Source of the DNA: Rhodanobacter sp. B05
GTDB lineage: Bacteria; Pseudomonadota; Gammaproteobacteria; Xanthomonadales; Rhodanobacteraceae
DNA: 64,000 nucleotides
Direction of reading: 5' to 3'
Assembly (NCBI RefSeq): GCF_002001085.1
Contig: NZ_MUNU01000010.1
Location: 1-64,000 of the forward strand
A program made the position numbers and the translations under genes. Shown piece after piece: positions 1 through 8,052 of the stretch. The notes below the pieces were generated by a model. The model made no database searches. It worked only from the letters and a program-made list of their open reading frames with translations, and was not told the origin of the DNA. How positions within the stretch are numbered: position 1 is the stretch's first letter; each line of letters opens with the position of its first letter.

Positions 1-741
1 CCTGCACCGCTACCGCCGATGGCTCCGCCTCCGCCACCGCCCCCTCCGCCACCGCCTCGTGACACGAGCTTCTCCGCGCGACATGTGGACATCGACACGA
101 CGAACCACGCGCAAAACGGCTTCGCGCTGATCGATGGCGACTCGACGGTCACCATCAATGGCTCGAACGCAGATCTCGATGTCGTGAGGAAACTCCACGC
201 GACCAACAAGTCGATGCTGTGGTTCCGCCGCGGCGACCAGTCCTACCTCATCCGCGACAAGAGCATGCTGGAACGCGCCAGCCGCATCTATGCGCCGGTG
301 ACCACGCTGGCGCGTCAGCAGGGCGAACTCGCAGGCCAGCAGGGCGCGGTCGCCGGCAGGCAGGCAGGCCTTGCGGCACAGGATGCCGCCTTTGCACAGC
401 GACAGGCCGAGCTGGCCGGGCGTCAGGCGGAAATGGCCGCCCGCGTCGCCACACGCGAAGCGGCGGGATCGGACGAGCACGCACGCGAAAACGAACAGGA
501 GGCGCAGCGACGCGAGATGGATGCCGCCCAGGCAGAACTCGACAAGCGCCACGCCGAACTGGACGCACGTCAAGCCACACAACAACGGGCGCTGGAGACC
601 CAGCAGGCGGGCTTCGAAAAGCAGCAGCAGGCACTCGACCGCCAGCAACAACAGGCACAGCAGCGTGCCGAGCTGGCGATGAATCAACTTCTGGACGAAG
701 CCCTGGCCAAGGGTCTGGCTCAGAAGACGAGCCTGCGCTGA
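1..741 (+). CDS. C-terminal part of a probable M56/BlaR1-like membrane protein (5' end outside window)
   Basis: The frame is open to the first base of the window, so the start lies upstream; an ATG at 19 is only an internal methionine. The visible 240-odd residues begin with a proline run, pass through a short globular stretch (about residues 14-85, containing GFALIDGDS and SMLWFRRGDQSYLIRD), and end in about 130 residues rich in Gln, Ala, Arg and Glu that look like a long coiled coil. A proline-rich linker followed by this kind of globular tail is, as I recall it, typical of M56-family (BlaR1-like) metallopeptidases of Xanthomonadales, but the HEXXH domain would be upstream and cannot be checked. 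It could be another envelope sensor. The gene faces DPP IV and ends before a shared hairpin. Confidence 0.6.
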   Translation, partial: PAPLPPMAPPPPPPPPPPPRDTSFSARHVDIDTTNHAQNGFALIDGDSTVTINGSNADLDVVRKLHATNKSMLWFRRGDQSYLIRDKSMLERASRIYAPVTTLARQQGELAGQQGAVAGRQAGLAAQDAAFAQRQAELAGRQAEMAARVATREAAGSDEHARENEQEAQRREMDAAQAELDKRHAELDARQATQQRALETQQAGFEKQQQALDRQQQQAQQRAELAMNQLLDEALAKGLAQKTSLR

Positions 742-760
742 CCCCGGACGCGCATGCCCG

Positions 761-788
761 CTCGACGCCGTATTACCACGGCGTCGAG
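761..788. terminator. Perfect hairpin between convergent genes, probable bidirectional terminator
   Basis: An 11-bp perfect inverted repeat (CTCGACGCCGT at 761-771 and its complement at 778-788) with a 6-nt loop sits in the 54-bp gap between two converging genes (stops at 741 and 796). There is no T-run on either side, so termination is inferred from position and stem strength. Confidence 0.6.
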
Positions 789-795
789 ACTCAGC

Positions 796-3132
796 TCAGT
801 CCCAGGGCCACGCCTTCAACTGGTACTCCATCGGCGGCGTATTGCCGGCCAGGTAGCGCACGAAATAATCCCAGCGCCGACGCGTGATGTACGGCGTGGC
901 GGCCGCATAACCGTGATGCACGTTGGGGATCGCGATCATGTCGAAGTCGCGGTTGGCCTTGATCAGGGCCTCGACCACCAGCAGCGTGCTGGACGGCGGC
1001 ACGTTGTCGTCCAGCGTACCGTAGGTGAGCATCAGGCGGCCCTTGAGGTTCTTTGCGAAGCTCTGATTGGCCTGGGCGTCGTAGTTGGTCTTGCCGTCCT
1101 TGTCGGTGACCAGCAGGCCCTGCCACTTCTCGGCCCAGTCGTCCTCGTAGTTGCGGTTGTCGTGGTTGCCGCTTTCGGCCCAGCCGACCTTGAAGAAATC
1201 CGGGTAGTGGAACATCGCGCCCGCGGTGGCGTTGCCGCCGCCGGAATGACCCCAGATGCCGACGCGGTCGAGGTCGATCCACGGATAGCGCTTGCCCAAT
1301 TCCTTCAGCCCGGCCACTTGGTCGGGCAAGGTGTTGTCCTCGACGTGCTCGAAGTAGGCGTCATGGAAGGCCTTCGAACGCCACGGCGTACCCATGCCGT
1401 CGATCGCCACCACGATGAAGCCCAGCTCGGCCATCGCCTGGTGGTCCTTGCGTGAGGCGAGGAAGCTGCGCCCGCTCACCGAGCCGGTCTGCGGGCCGGG
1501 GTAGACGTAGTCGATGATCGGGTACTTCTTCGAGGCATCGAAGTTCGATGGCTTGAACATCATGCCGTACAGGTCGGTCTTGCCATCGCGCGCCTTCACC
1601 GTGAACGGGATCGGCGCCACCCAGCCGGCAGCCCGCAGCCGGCCGATGTCGGCACGCGCCACAGTGGCGAGCAGGTGCCCGTCGTCCGCGCGGCGCAGCA
1701 CGGTCACCGGCGGCGTGGTCGGGGTCGAATACGCATCGACAAAATGCCGGCCATCGGGCGACAGGCTGATCGTGTGGTCGGCTGCCTCCGGCGTCAGCAG
1801 GGTCGACTGGCCGCCGTCGAGACTGACCTTCCAGAACTGCTGGTAGTACGGATTCACGCCCGGCGTGCGGCCCACTCCGCGGAACCATACGGTACGCGTC
1901 TTCGGATCGACCTTGAGTACTTCGGTGACATTGCCGTCGCCGCTGGTGATCGCGTGCTTGAGCTTGCCGGTGTCGAGGTCGTAGAGATACAGGTTACCCC
2001 AGTTGTTGCGCTCGCTGAACCAGATCGCTTCGTGGGTCCCGGGCAGGTAGCGCCAGTTCACCGCGCCGTTGCCGCTCTCGTAGTACGTCGGCACCACCTC
2101 CTCGAACACCGTGCGCACCTTGCCGGTTTTTGCGTCGGCAATGCGGAACCACTCATGCCGGTGGTCGCGCGAGGTGGAGACGAAGGCCAGCGTCTTGCCG
2201 TCCGGCGCCCACTTCGCGTCGTCCCAGCCGCCGTTGGGGCCGCAGCTGACGTCGTCGCACAGGCTGGAGCGGTGCTGGTCCGGCGGCATCTGCAGGCGCA
2301 CGACCTTGTGCGTGGGCACGTCGATGATGACGCGCTCGATCATCGTGACGTGCTTGTCGCCGACCAGCGGATACTTCCACTTCAGCAATTCGGGGTGCCC
2401 GACCTTCGTCCTGACCAGGTACATCTCGCCGGTCTTGCGCTGGTCCTGCTGGAAGGTGGCGATCTGCTTCGAATCGGGCGACCACTCGACGATCGCCTTG
2501 TCGGTGTGCTTCCAGCCGGCATTGTCGGTGGCGTAGCCGAAATTCTCCACACCGTCGGTGGTCAGCTGCGTCTCCTTGCCGCTGGCTACGTCGCGCAGCC
2601 ACAGGTTCCAGTCGCGGATGAAGGCCTCGCTCTGCTTGTCCGGCGACAGCGCACCGGGCTCCTTGCCGGTCTTCACCAGCGTGGCGCGATCGACGCAGCT
2701 GGCCTCGGCGGCAGCGAGGTCGCACAAGTAGTGCTTGCCGTGCAACGTGACATCGATGCGGCCGTCCGGCTTGGCCGCGTAGCCGGTGACCGGCAATTTC
2801 TTCGCATCGACCGGCTTGCCACGGACCTTGCCCAGCGCCGCGGCGAGTCTGACCTGATCGAACAGCGGCGCGGTCTGGCCGCTGGCCGCATCCATCCGCA
2901 CGAAGTGATCGCCGCTGGCGTCATGGTCGACATACCAGAAATGGCTGTTATTCAGCCAGTTGACCCTGGTCACCGCGTGATCGACCAGCGGCACCGTGTT
3001 GTAACTCATGAAGCGCTCCGCCTGCGCGTAATCGCTCGCGCTCAACGTGCGCCCCTGCGCGGCGACATTGCCGGACAACAGCCCCATCACCAACACGCCG
3101 AACAGGCGCGACTTGCCGATCATCGAATGCAT
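796..3132 (-). CDS. Dipeptidyl peptidase IV-like serine peptidase (S9B family)
   Basis: Exported prolyl peptidase that would remove X-Pro dipeptides from peptides in the periplasm. An N-terminal signal peptide (hydrophobic core LFGVLVMGLL, cleavage near NVAAQG) is followed by a DPP IV N-terminal beta-propeller (about residues 100-480) and an alpha/beta-hydrolase domain (about 540-778). The catalytic triad is visible: Ser in GHSGGG (about residue 630), Asp in GTLDDNVPP (about 707) and His in NVHHGY (about 738). I chose the ATG at 3132 because GGAG lies 6 nt upstream; ATGs at 3144 and 3123 are alternatives. The 778-residue length is normal for bacterial DPP IV. It is transcribed away from the GST gene. 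Confidence 0.93.
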   Translation of the reverse strand: MHSMIGKSRLFGVLVMGLLSGNVAAQGRTLSASDYAQAERFMSYNTVPLVDHAVTRVNWLNNSHFWYVDHDASGDHFVRMDAASGQTAPLFDQVRLAAALGKVRGKPVDAKKLPVTGYAAKPDGRIDVTLHGKHYLCDLAAAEASCVDRATLVKTGKEPGALSPDKQSEAFIRDWNLWLRDVASGKETQLTTDGVENFGYATDNAGWKHTDKAIVEWSPDSKQIATFQQDQRKTGEMYLVRTKVGHPELLKWKYPLVGDKHVTMIERVIIDVPTHKVVRLQMPPDQHRSSLCDDVSCGPNGGWDDAKWAPDGKTLAFVSTSRDHRHEWFRIADAKTGKVRTVFEEVVPTYYESGNGAVNWRYLPGTHEAIWFSERNNWGNLYLYDLDTGKLKHAITSGDGNVTEVLKVDPKTRTVWFRGVGRTPGVNPYYQQFWKVSLDGGQSTLLTPEAADHTISLSPDGRHFVDAYSTPTTPPVTVLRRADDGHLLATVARADIGRLRAAGWVAPIPFTVKARDGKTDLYGMMFKPSNFDASKKYPIIDYVYPGPQTGSVSGRSFLASRKDHQAMAELGFIVVAIDGMGTPWRSKAFHDAYFEHVEDNTLPDQVAGLKELGKRYPWIDLDRVGIWGHSGGGNATAGAMFHYPDFFKVGWAESGNHDNRNYEDDWAEKWQGLLVTDKDGKTNYDAQANQSFAKNLKGRLMLTYGTLDDNVPPSSTLLVVEALIKANRDFDMIAIPNVHHGYAAATPYITRRRWDYFVRYLAGNTPPMEYQLKAWPWD

Positions 3133-3330
3133 GCCTCTCTCCATGGAAACCCGGATGACGCGCGACGGCCGTCGGCCATCGCCGCGTCGAACCGGCTGAT
3201 GCTAGCGCGACATCGCCGCCGCAACCCCGTGCCAGAAGTTGCTTTCGTCACGCCGGCATGCCGACTGCGGCAAACTGTGCCGCTCTCCCACCGTGGCCAC
3301 CCGGCTGCGCCGAACCCTCAAGGTGACCCC

Positions 3331-4083
3331 ATGTCGCAGCGTCTCAGAGTCATCGGCAATTACCTCTCGCCCTATGTGCGCAAGGTGCTCGTATGCCTTG
3401 AGCTGAAAGAGCTGGACTACGAGGTCGACCCGATCGTGCCGTTCTTCGGCAACGAAGAATTCACCCGACTCAGCCCACTGCGGCGCGTGCCGGTGCTGAT
3501 CGACAACGAACTGGTGCTCAACGATTCTTCGGTGATCTGCCAGTACCTGGAAGACAAGCACCCCACGTCGTCGATCTACCCGCGCGACATCGCCGATCGA
3601 GCGCGCGCCCGCTGGCTGGAGGAATACGCCGACACGCGGCTGGCCGACGGACTGATCTGGCGGCTGTTCTACCAGCTGGCGATCAAGCGTCATGTCTTCC
3701 ACGAGCCGGTCAACGAGGCAGTGGTGCAGCATGCGCGCGAAGTGGAGATTCCCGCCGCGCTCGACTATCTGGAAAGCCTGCTGCCGGACGGCGGCTTCGT
3801 GTTCGGCGCACTGTCGATCGCCGACATCAGCATCGCGAGCTTCTTCCGCACCGCCTCGTTCGTACGCTACGACATCGACGCCGAACGCTGGCCGCTGATG
3901 GCCGCCCTGGTGGCGCAGGTGCAGGCACTGCCCGCGTTCCTGAAACTGGCCGGCTTCGAGGACTGCATGCTGCGCCTGCCGCTGGCCGAACAGCGCGGCG
4001 CCCTGATCAGCGCCGGCGCACCGCTGACCAGCGACACGTTCGGCACCAGCGCGCCACGCCCCGGGCCGCCGCGCGCGTCATAA
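3331..4083 (+). CDS. Glutathione S-transferase family protein
   Basis: A 250-residue cytosolic GST. The N-terminal thioredoxin-like domain (about 1-80) begins RVIGNYLSPYVRKVLVCLE, with SPY at the place of the catalytic Ser/Cys, and contains the cis-proline segment RRVPVLI and the glutathione-binding NDSSVICQYLE. The rest is the all-helical C-terminal domain with a typical ALSIADISIASFF segment. The start at 3331 gives the exact domain boundary; the same frame runs far upstream only because it shadows the opposite DPP IV gene. The last 30 residues are low-complexity (Ala, Pro, Gly) and extend beyond the usual end. Substrate cannot be told from sequence. Confidence 0.9.
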   Translation: MSQRLRVIGNYLSPYVRKVLVCLELKELDYEVDPIVPFFGNEEFTRLSPLRRVPVLIDNELVLNDSSVICQYLEDKHPTSSIYPRDIADRARARWLEEYADTRLADGLIWRLFYQLAIKRHVFHEPVNEAVVQHAREVEIPAALDYLESLLPDGGFVFGALSIADISIASFFRTASFVRYDIDAERWPLMAALVAQVQALPAFLKLAGFEDCMLRLPLAEQRGALISAGAPLTSDTFGTSAPRPGPPRAS

Positions 4084-4112
4084 GACATGCGCTCGCATCC
4101 GCGGGAGCGGTC

Positions 4113-5012
4113 TCAGCGTTGCGTGGCAGTCAGCTCCACCAGCCAGTCGATGAACACGCGCAACCGCGCCGGCATCTGCCGCTGCTGCGGATACAGGATG
4201 GTCATCGGCAACGACGGCGGCGGATGCGCCGGCAGGATTTCGCGCAAGCGGCCGCTCTTCAGTGCCTCATCGATGCGATAACGCGGCATCTGCGCGATGC
4301 CCAGGCCGGCCTCGCAACAGCCGAGGTAGGCATCCACGCCGCTGACGCTGATGCAACCAGGCAACGTCACGTCGCGCCGTTTGCGACCGACCATGAATTC
4401 CAGCGGCTCGGCGCGATGGGTGGTCGGCGACACCCAGTTCACCGCCAGATGGCCGTCCTGCAGCGCGGCCAGCGACTCGGGCAGGCCATGCCGGCGCACG
4501 TAGGCGGCGCTCGCCACGGTAACCTGCTGCAGCGTCGCCACACGCCGACCGATCATCCCCGAATCGCCCAGCTCGCCGATGCGCAGCACGCAATCCACGC
4601 CTTCGCGCACCAGGTCGACGAAGCGGTCGCCGGTGCCGATGTCCAGCTGGATTTTCGGATAACGCGCGAAGAAATCGCGCAGCGAAGGGATCACCAGCAG
4701 CCGTGCCAGCGTCGCCGGCAGGTCGACCCGCAGGCGACCCTTCGGCTGCACCAGCGCCTCGCGGAAATCGGTCTCGACCTCGTCCATGTCGGCCAGCAAT
4801 CGCACGCAATGTCCGTAATAGGTCTCGCCATCGCGGGTACTGCGCACGCGGCGGGTGGTCCGCTGCAGCAGCTGCGCACCGAGCCGGGCTTCCAGCCGCT
4901 TGATCGCGTGGGTGACGGTGGCGCGCGGCAGGTTCAGGTCATCGGCCGCGGCGATGAAGCTGCCCAGTTCGACGATCCGCGTATACAGCCGCATGGCTTC
5001 GAGACGGTCCAT
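4113..5012 (-). CDS. LysR-family transcriptional regulator
   Basis: A 299-residue LTTR: N-terminal winged helix-turn-helix (about 1-65; MRLYTRIVELGSFIAAADDL and ATVTHAIKRLEARLGAQLL) followed by a substrate-binding domain (about 90-295). It resembles the DsdC/AaeR-like subgroup often found next to oxidoreductases. It is divergent from an aldo/keto reductase with 105 bp between start codons, which is the classic arrangement for an LTTR controlling its neighbour and itself; that regulatory link is inference. The C-terminus ends VELTATQR only 30 bp from the convergent GST stop. Confidence 0.92.
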   Translation of the reverse strand: MDRLEAMRLYTRIVELGSFIAAADDLNLPRATVTHAIKRLEARLGAQLLQRTTRRVRSTRDGETYYGHCVRLLADMDEVETDFREALVQPKGRLRVDLPATLARLLVIPSLRDFFARYPKIQLDIGTGDRFVDLVREGVDCVLRIGELGDSGMIGRRVATLQQVTVASAAYVRRHGLPESLAALQDGHLAVNWVSPTTHRAEPLEFMVGRKRRDVTLPGCISVSGVDAYLGCCEAGLGIAQMPRYRIDEALKSGRLREILPAHPPPSLPMTILYPQQRQMPARLRVFIDWLVELTATQR

Positions 5013-5117
5013 GGCGATTGTTGTTCAAGATTAAACGGTGATGACCATTATTGAATATTTATCCGGCCATCGTCACGGCGCACCATGCACCCACCTTCAC
5101 CCACCGGAGCGACAACC
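5013..5117. promoter_or_regulatory. Divergent LysR / aldo-keto reductase promoter region
   Basis: This 105-bp interval is much more AT-rich than its surroundings (for example ATTATTGAATATTTAT at about 5048-5063) and contains a loose TTCAA...TTGAA inverted pair (about 5027-5055), compatible with an LTTR T-N11-A type site. I cannot assign exact promoter boxes. GGAG at 5106-5109 is the ribosome-binding site of the reductase. Confidence 0.45.
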
Positions 5118-6125
5118 ATGCAGACCCGCACCCTCGGCAAGACCCACAACGGAAAGCCCGGCCCGCAAGTCTCCGCCCTCGGCCTCGGCTGCATGGGCAT
5201 GAGCGCGTTCTATGGTGCCCACGACGACGTCGAATCGATCGCCACCATTCATCACGCGCTGGATCGCGGCCTCAACCTGCTCGACACCGCCGATATGTAC
5301 GGTCCGCACACCAACGAGGTCCTGGTCGGCAAGGCGATCAAGGGCCGACGGGACCAGGCCTTCATCGCCACCAAGTTCGGCATCGTGCGCGACCCCGCCA
5401 ACCCGGCCGCACGCGGCGTCAACGGCCGCCCCGACTACGTGCACGCCGCCTGCGACGCCAGCCTGCAGCGCCTCGGCATCGACACCATCGACCTGTACTA
5501 CCAGCACCGCGTCGACCCGAACGTGCCGATCGAGGAAACCGTCGGCGCGATGGCCGAGCTGGTCGGCGCCGGCAAGGTGCGTTACCTGGGCCTGAGCGAG
5601 GCCTCCGGTGCCACGCTGGAACGCGCATGCAAGGTGCATCCGATTGCCGCGCTGCAGAGTGAGTTCTCGCTGTGGACGCGCGATCCGCAGACCAACGGCA
5701 TGCTCGCCGCCTGCCGCAAGCTCGGCGTCAGCCTGGTCGCCTACTCGCCGCTGGGCCGCGGCTTCCTCACCGGCGCGATCCGCTCGCCGGACGATTTCGA
5801 CGCCGACGACTACCGCCGCAGCAGCCCGCGCTTCATCGGCGACAACTTCTCCCGCAACCTGCAACTGGCCGAGCAGGTGAAGTCGCTCGCTGCCGACAAG
5901 GGCTGCTCACCGGCACAGCTGGCCCTGGCCTGGGTACTGGCGCAGGACGACGAGGTGCTGGCAATCCCCGGTACACGCAAGCGCAGCCGGCTGGACGAAA
6001 ACCTCGGCGCGCTCGACGTGCAGCTGAGCGCCGTCGAACTCGCGGCGATCGACGCGGTGTTCCCGCCGGATGCCGCCGCCGGCAACCGCTACGCCGACGC
6101 GATGATGCACATGGTGAACGTGTAA
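5118..6125 (+). CDS. Aldo/keto reductase
   Basis: A 335-residue NADPH-dependent (beta/alpha)8 oxidoreductase of the YakC/Gcy type that reduces aldehydes or ketones in the cytosol. Visible family marks: [13 protein letters not shown] near the N-terminus, [19 protein letters not shown] with catalytic Asp and Tyr (about residues 55-60), the KFG lysine (IATKFG), the YYQHRVDP histidine segment, and the cofactor-binding [15 protein letters not shown] near the C-terminus. The start at 5118 has GGAG 8 nt upstream; an upstream ATG at 5085 lacks one. It is divergent from the LysR gene, its probable regulator. Confidence 0.93.
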   Translation: MQTRTLGKTHNGKPGPQVSALGLGCMGMSAFYGAHDDVESIATIHHALDRGLNLLDTADMYGPHTNEVLVGKAIKGRRDQAFIATKFGIVRDPANPAARGVNGRPDYVHAACDASLQRLGIDTIDLYYQHRVDPNVPIEETVGAMAELVGAGKVRYLGLSEASGATLERACKVHPIAALQSEFSLWTRDPQTNGMLAACRKLGVSLVAYSPLGRGFLTGAIRSPDDFDADDYRRSSPRFIGDNFSRNLQLAEQVKSLAADKGCSPAQLALAWVLAQDDEVLAIPGTRKRSRLDENLGALDVQLSAVELAAIDAVFPPDAAAGNRYADAMMHMVNV

Positions 6126-6140
6126 GCGCCCCGCATTCCG

Positions 6141-6219
6141 CGTAGGAGCCCGCTGGCGGGCGATGCTCTTGCCCCGGACCTCCAAAGCAAGAGCATCGCC
6201 CGCCAGCGGGCTCCTACGG
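6141..6219. repeat. Long palindromic GTAGGAGC-type intergenic repeat
   Basis: About 30 bp (CGTAGGAGCCCGCTGGCGGG then CGATGCTCTTG) are repeated as their exact inverse complement after a spacer of about 17 nt, giving a hairpin able to form from either strand. Dispersed repeats with this GTAGGAGC...GGGCGATGC consensus are common between genes in Xanthomonadales and pseudomonads. Here it separates the reductase from queF and may also act as a terminator. Confidence 0.8.
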
Positions 6220-6260
6220 GAACGAGGGATGCCGGCGGGGAAGCGGCTAAACTTCACCGC

Positions 6261-7085
6261 ATGAGCACTCCCGAACATTCCCCGCTCGGCAAGGCCACCG
6301 TCTACGCCGACCGCTACGACCCGAGCCTGCTGTTTCCGATCCCGCGCGCCGACAAGCGCGCGGAGATCGGCGTGGCCGAGCCGCTGCCATTCCACGGCGT
6401 CGACATCTGGAATGCCTACGAGCTGTCGTGGCTCGACGGGCGCGGGAAGCCCGTCGTGGCGATGGCCGAATTCCATGTGCCGGCAGTGTCACCGAACATC
6501 ATCGAGTCGAAGTCGTTCAAGCTGTACTTGAACGGCTTCGCGCAGGAACGCATCACCGATGCGGACGCGCTGACCGCCACGCTGATGCACGACCTGTCGA
6601 CCGCCGCCGGTGCCGTGGTCAACGTGCAACTGCGCCACGCGAATGCCGTGGCACTTCCCGTCGTCGATCTGGACGGCCATCTGCTCGACGGGCAGGACAT
6701 CGCCATCGACCACTACGGCCCGCCCGACGCCGGCTTCCTGCAGGCCGACGCCACCGCCACACCCGTCGCCGAAACCCTGGTCTCGCACCTGCTGCGCTCG
6801 AACTGCCCGGTCACCGGCCAGCCGGACTGGGGCAGCGTGCAGATCGCCTACCGCGGTGCGCCGATCGATCACGCCGGCCTGCTGCGCTACCTGGTCTCGT
6901 TCCGCACCCACAACGAATTCCACGAACAATGCGCGGAACGCATGTTTGTCGACCTCATGCAGCGCTGCGCGCCGCTGCAGCTCAGCGTGTACGCGCGCTA
7001 CACGCGACGCGGCGGCCTCGACATCAACCCGTTTCGCAGCAGCACGCCGGCCACCCCGGGCAACCCGCGCACCGTGCGCCAGTGA
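6261..7085 (+). CDS. queF: NADPH-dependent 7-cyano-7-deazaguanine reductase QueF (long, type II)
   Basis: Reduces preQ0 to preQ1 in queuosine biosynthesis. The 274-residue length and tandem T-fold layout mark the long QueF form. Motifs are in place: the NADPH-binding ESKSFKLY (82-89) in the N-terminal half, catalytic Cys182 in [12 protein letters not shown] with Asp189 seven residues later, and the HNEFHE zinc/substrate segment in the C-terminal half. The start [10 protein letters not shown] follows a palindromic repeat. No other queuosine gene is adjacent, so it appears to be a single-gene unit. Confidence 0.97.
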   Translation: MSTPEHSPLGKATVYADRYDPSLLFPIPRADKRAEIGVAEPLPFHGVDIWNAYELSWLDGRGKPVVAMAEFHVPAVSPNIIESKSFKLYLNGFAQERITDADALTATLMHDLSTAAGAVVNVQLRHANAVALPVVDLDGHLLDGQDIAIDHYGPPDAGFLQADATATPVAETLVSHLLRSNCPVTGQPDWGSVQIAYRGAPIDHAGLLRYLVSFRTHNEFHEQCAERMFVDLMQRCAPLQLSVYARYTRRGGLDINPFRSSTPATPGNPRTVRQ

Positions 7086-7307
7086 CCCCGACCGGCCGAC
7101 GTCACGGCGCCGCATCGAAGGTGCTGACCCGGTCCGGATCGCCTGCCGGCGTGAGGGCAGCGTGAAAGTTCAAGCGCGAAGACACGCCCGCTAATCGACG
7201 CTTCATTTGCCCCGCGTTAGCCTCGGCACCCTGACCCCGGTGCATGGATCACGCGGCGGCGAGCGCCACGAAGTGGCATGCACCCACTCATTGCCAGTGG
7301 AGTTCCG

Positions 7308-7904
7308 ATGAAACGACCAAGCCTGACCACCCCTCTCCTGCAGATCGCCGGCCTGGGCGGCCTGCTGCTGCTCGGTGCCTGCGGCAAGCACGAAGCCCCA
7401 CCAGCCACGGCACCGCCTGCCGCCAGCAGTGCGGCCGCGGCCGCCACCGTGGCGGCGCCAGCAGCGCCGGCCAAGCCGGGCACCGCGATGCCGGCGGCCG
7501 CGCCGGCAACCGCCGGCACCAGCGCCGCGGTGGCACCGGCTGCGGCTACCTCGGCCGCGCCTCCCTTTGCATTCGGCAAACTGACCCTGGGCGATGCGGT
7601 CAATGCGGGCCACGAAGTAACCCGTGTGGCCGACCGTTTCGCGTCGGATGACAAGACACTGTATGCCAGCGTCGCCACGGTCGGCAGCAGCAGCGGCGCC
7701 ACCTTGAACGCAAAGTGGAGTTACCTGGAAGGCGGCGGCCAGCTGGTCAGTAACATCAGCCAGTCGGTCGCCACCGATGGTCCGGCCATCACCACCTTCA
7801 AGGTGCAGAACCCCGACCTGTGGCCGGAAGGCAAGTACAAGGTCGAGATCTCGATCGACGGCAAGCCCGTCGCCAGCCAGGATTTCAATATCGGCAAGCG
7901 CTGA
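7308..7904 (+). CDS. Putative lipoprotein of unknown function
   Basis: A 198-residue secreted protein with a clear lipobox (LLLLGACG; lipidated Cys at about residue 25). After it comes about 60 residues of low-complexity Ala/Pro/Thr linker, then a compact C-terminal domain of about 110 residues (starts FGKLTLGDAV, ends SQDFNIGKR) that reads like a small beta-sandwich with the phrase GKYKVEISIDGKPVASQDF. The start at 7308 has GGAG 6 nt upstream; an upstream in-frame ATG at 7278 has none and would bury the signal peptide. I do not recognise a named family. Nothing was identified in the 222-bp gap from queF (7086-7307). Confidence 0.8.
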   Translation: MKRPSLTTPLLQIAGLGGLLLLGACGKHEAPPATAPPAASSAAAAATVAAPAAPAKPGTAMPAAAPATAGTSAAVAPAAATSAAPPFAFGKLTLGDAVNAGHEVTRVADRFASDDKTLYASVATVGSSSGATLNAKWSYLEGGGQLVSNISQSVATDGPAITTFKVQNPDLWPEGKYKVEISIDGKPVASQDFNIGKR

Positions 7905-8052
7905 GCGGGCGGCGCAGGACGCACCAACGGACGATGTCGGGCAGGCGGCCGGGTCGTCCCGGCGACCTTGCGCGATGGCATGACCAATGGTGCAGGCGCG
8001 GTCGAGCGCGGACGCCTAGACTGGGCGCTGGCCTTCTGCCCGGGGAATCCGT

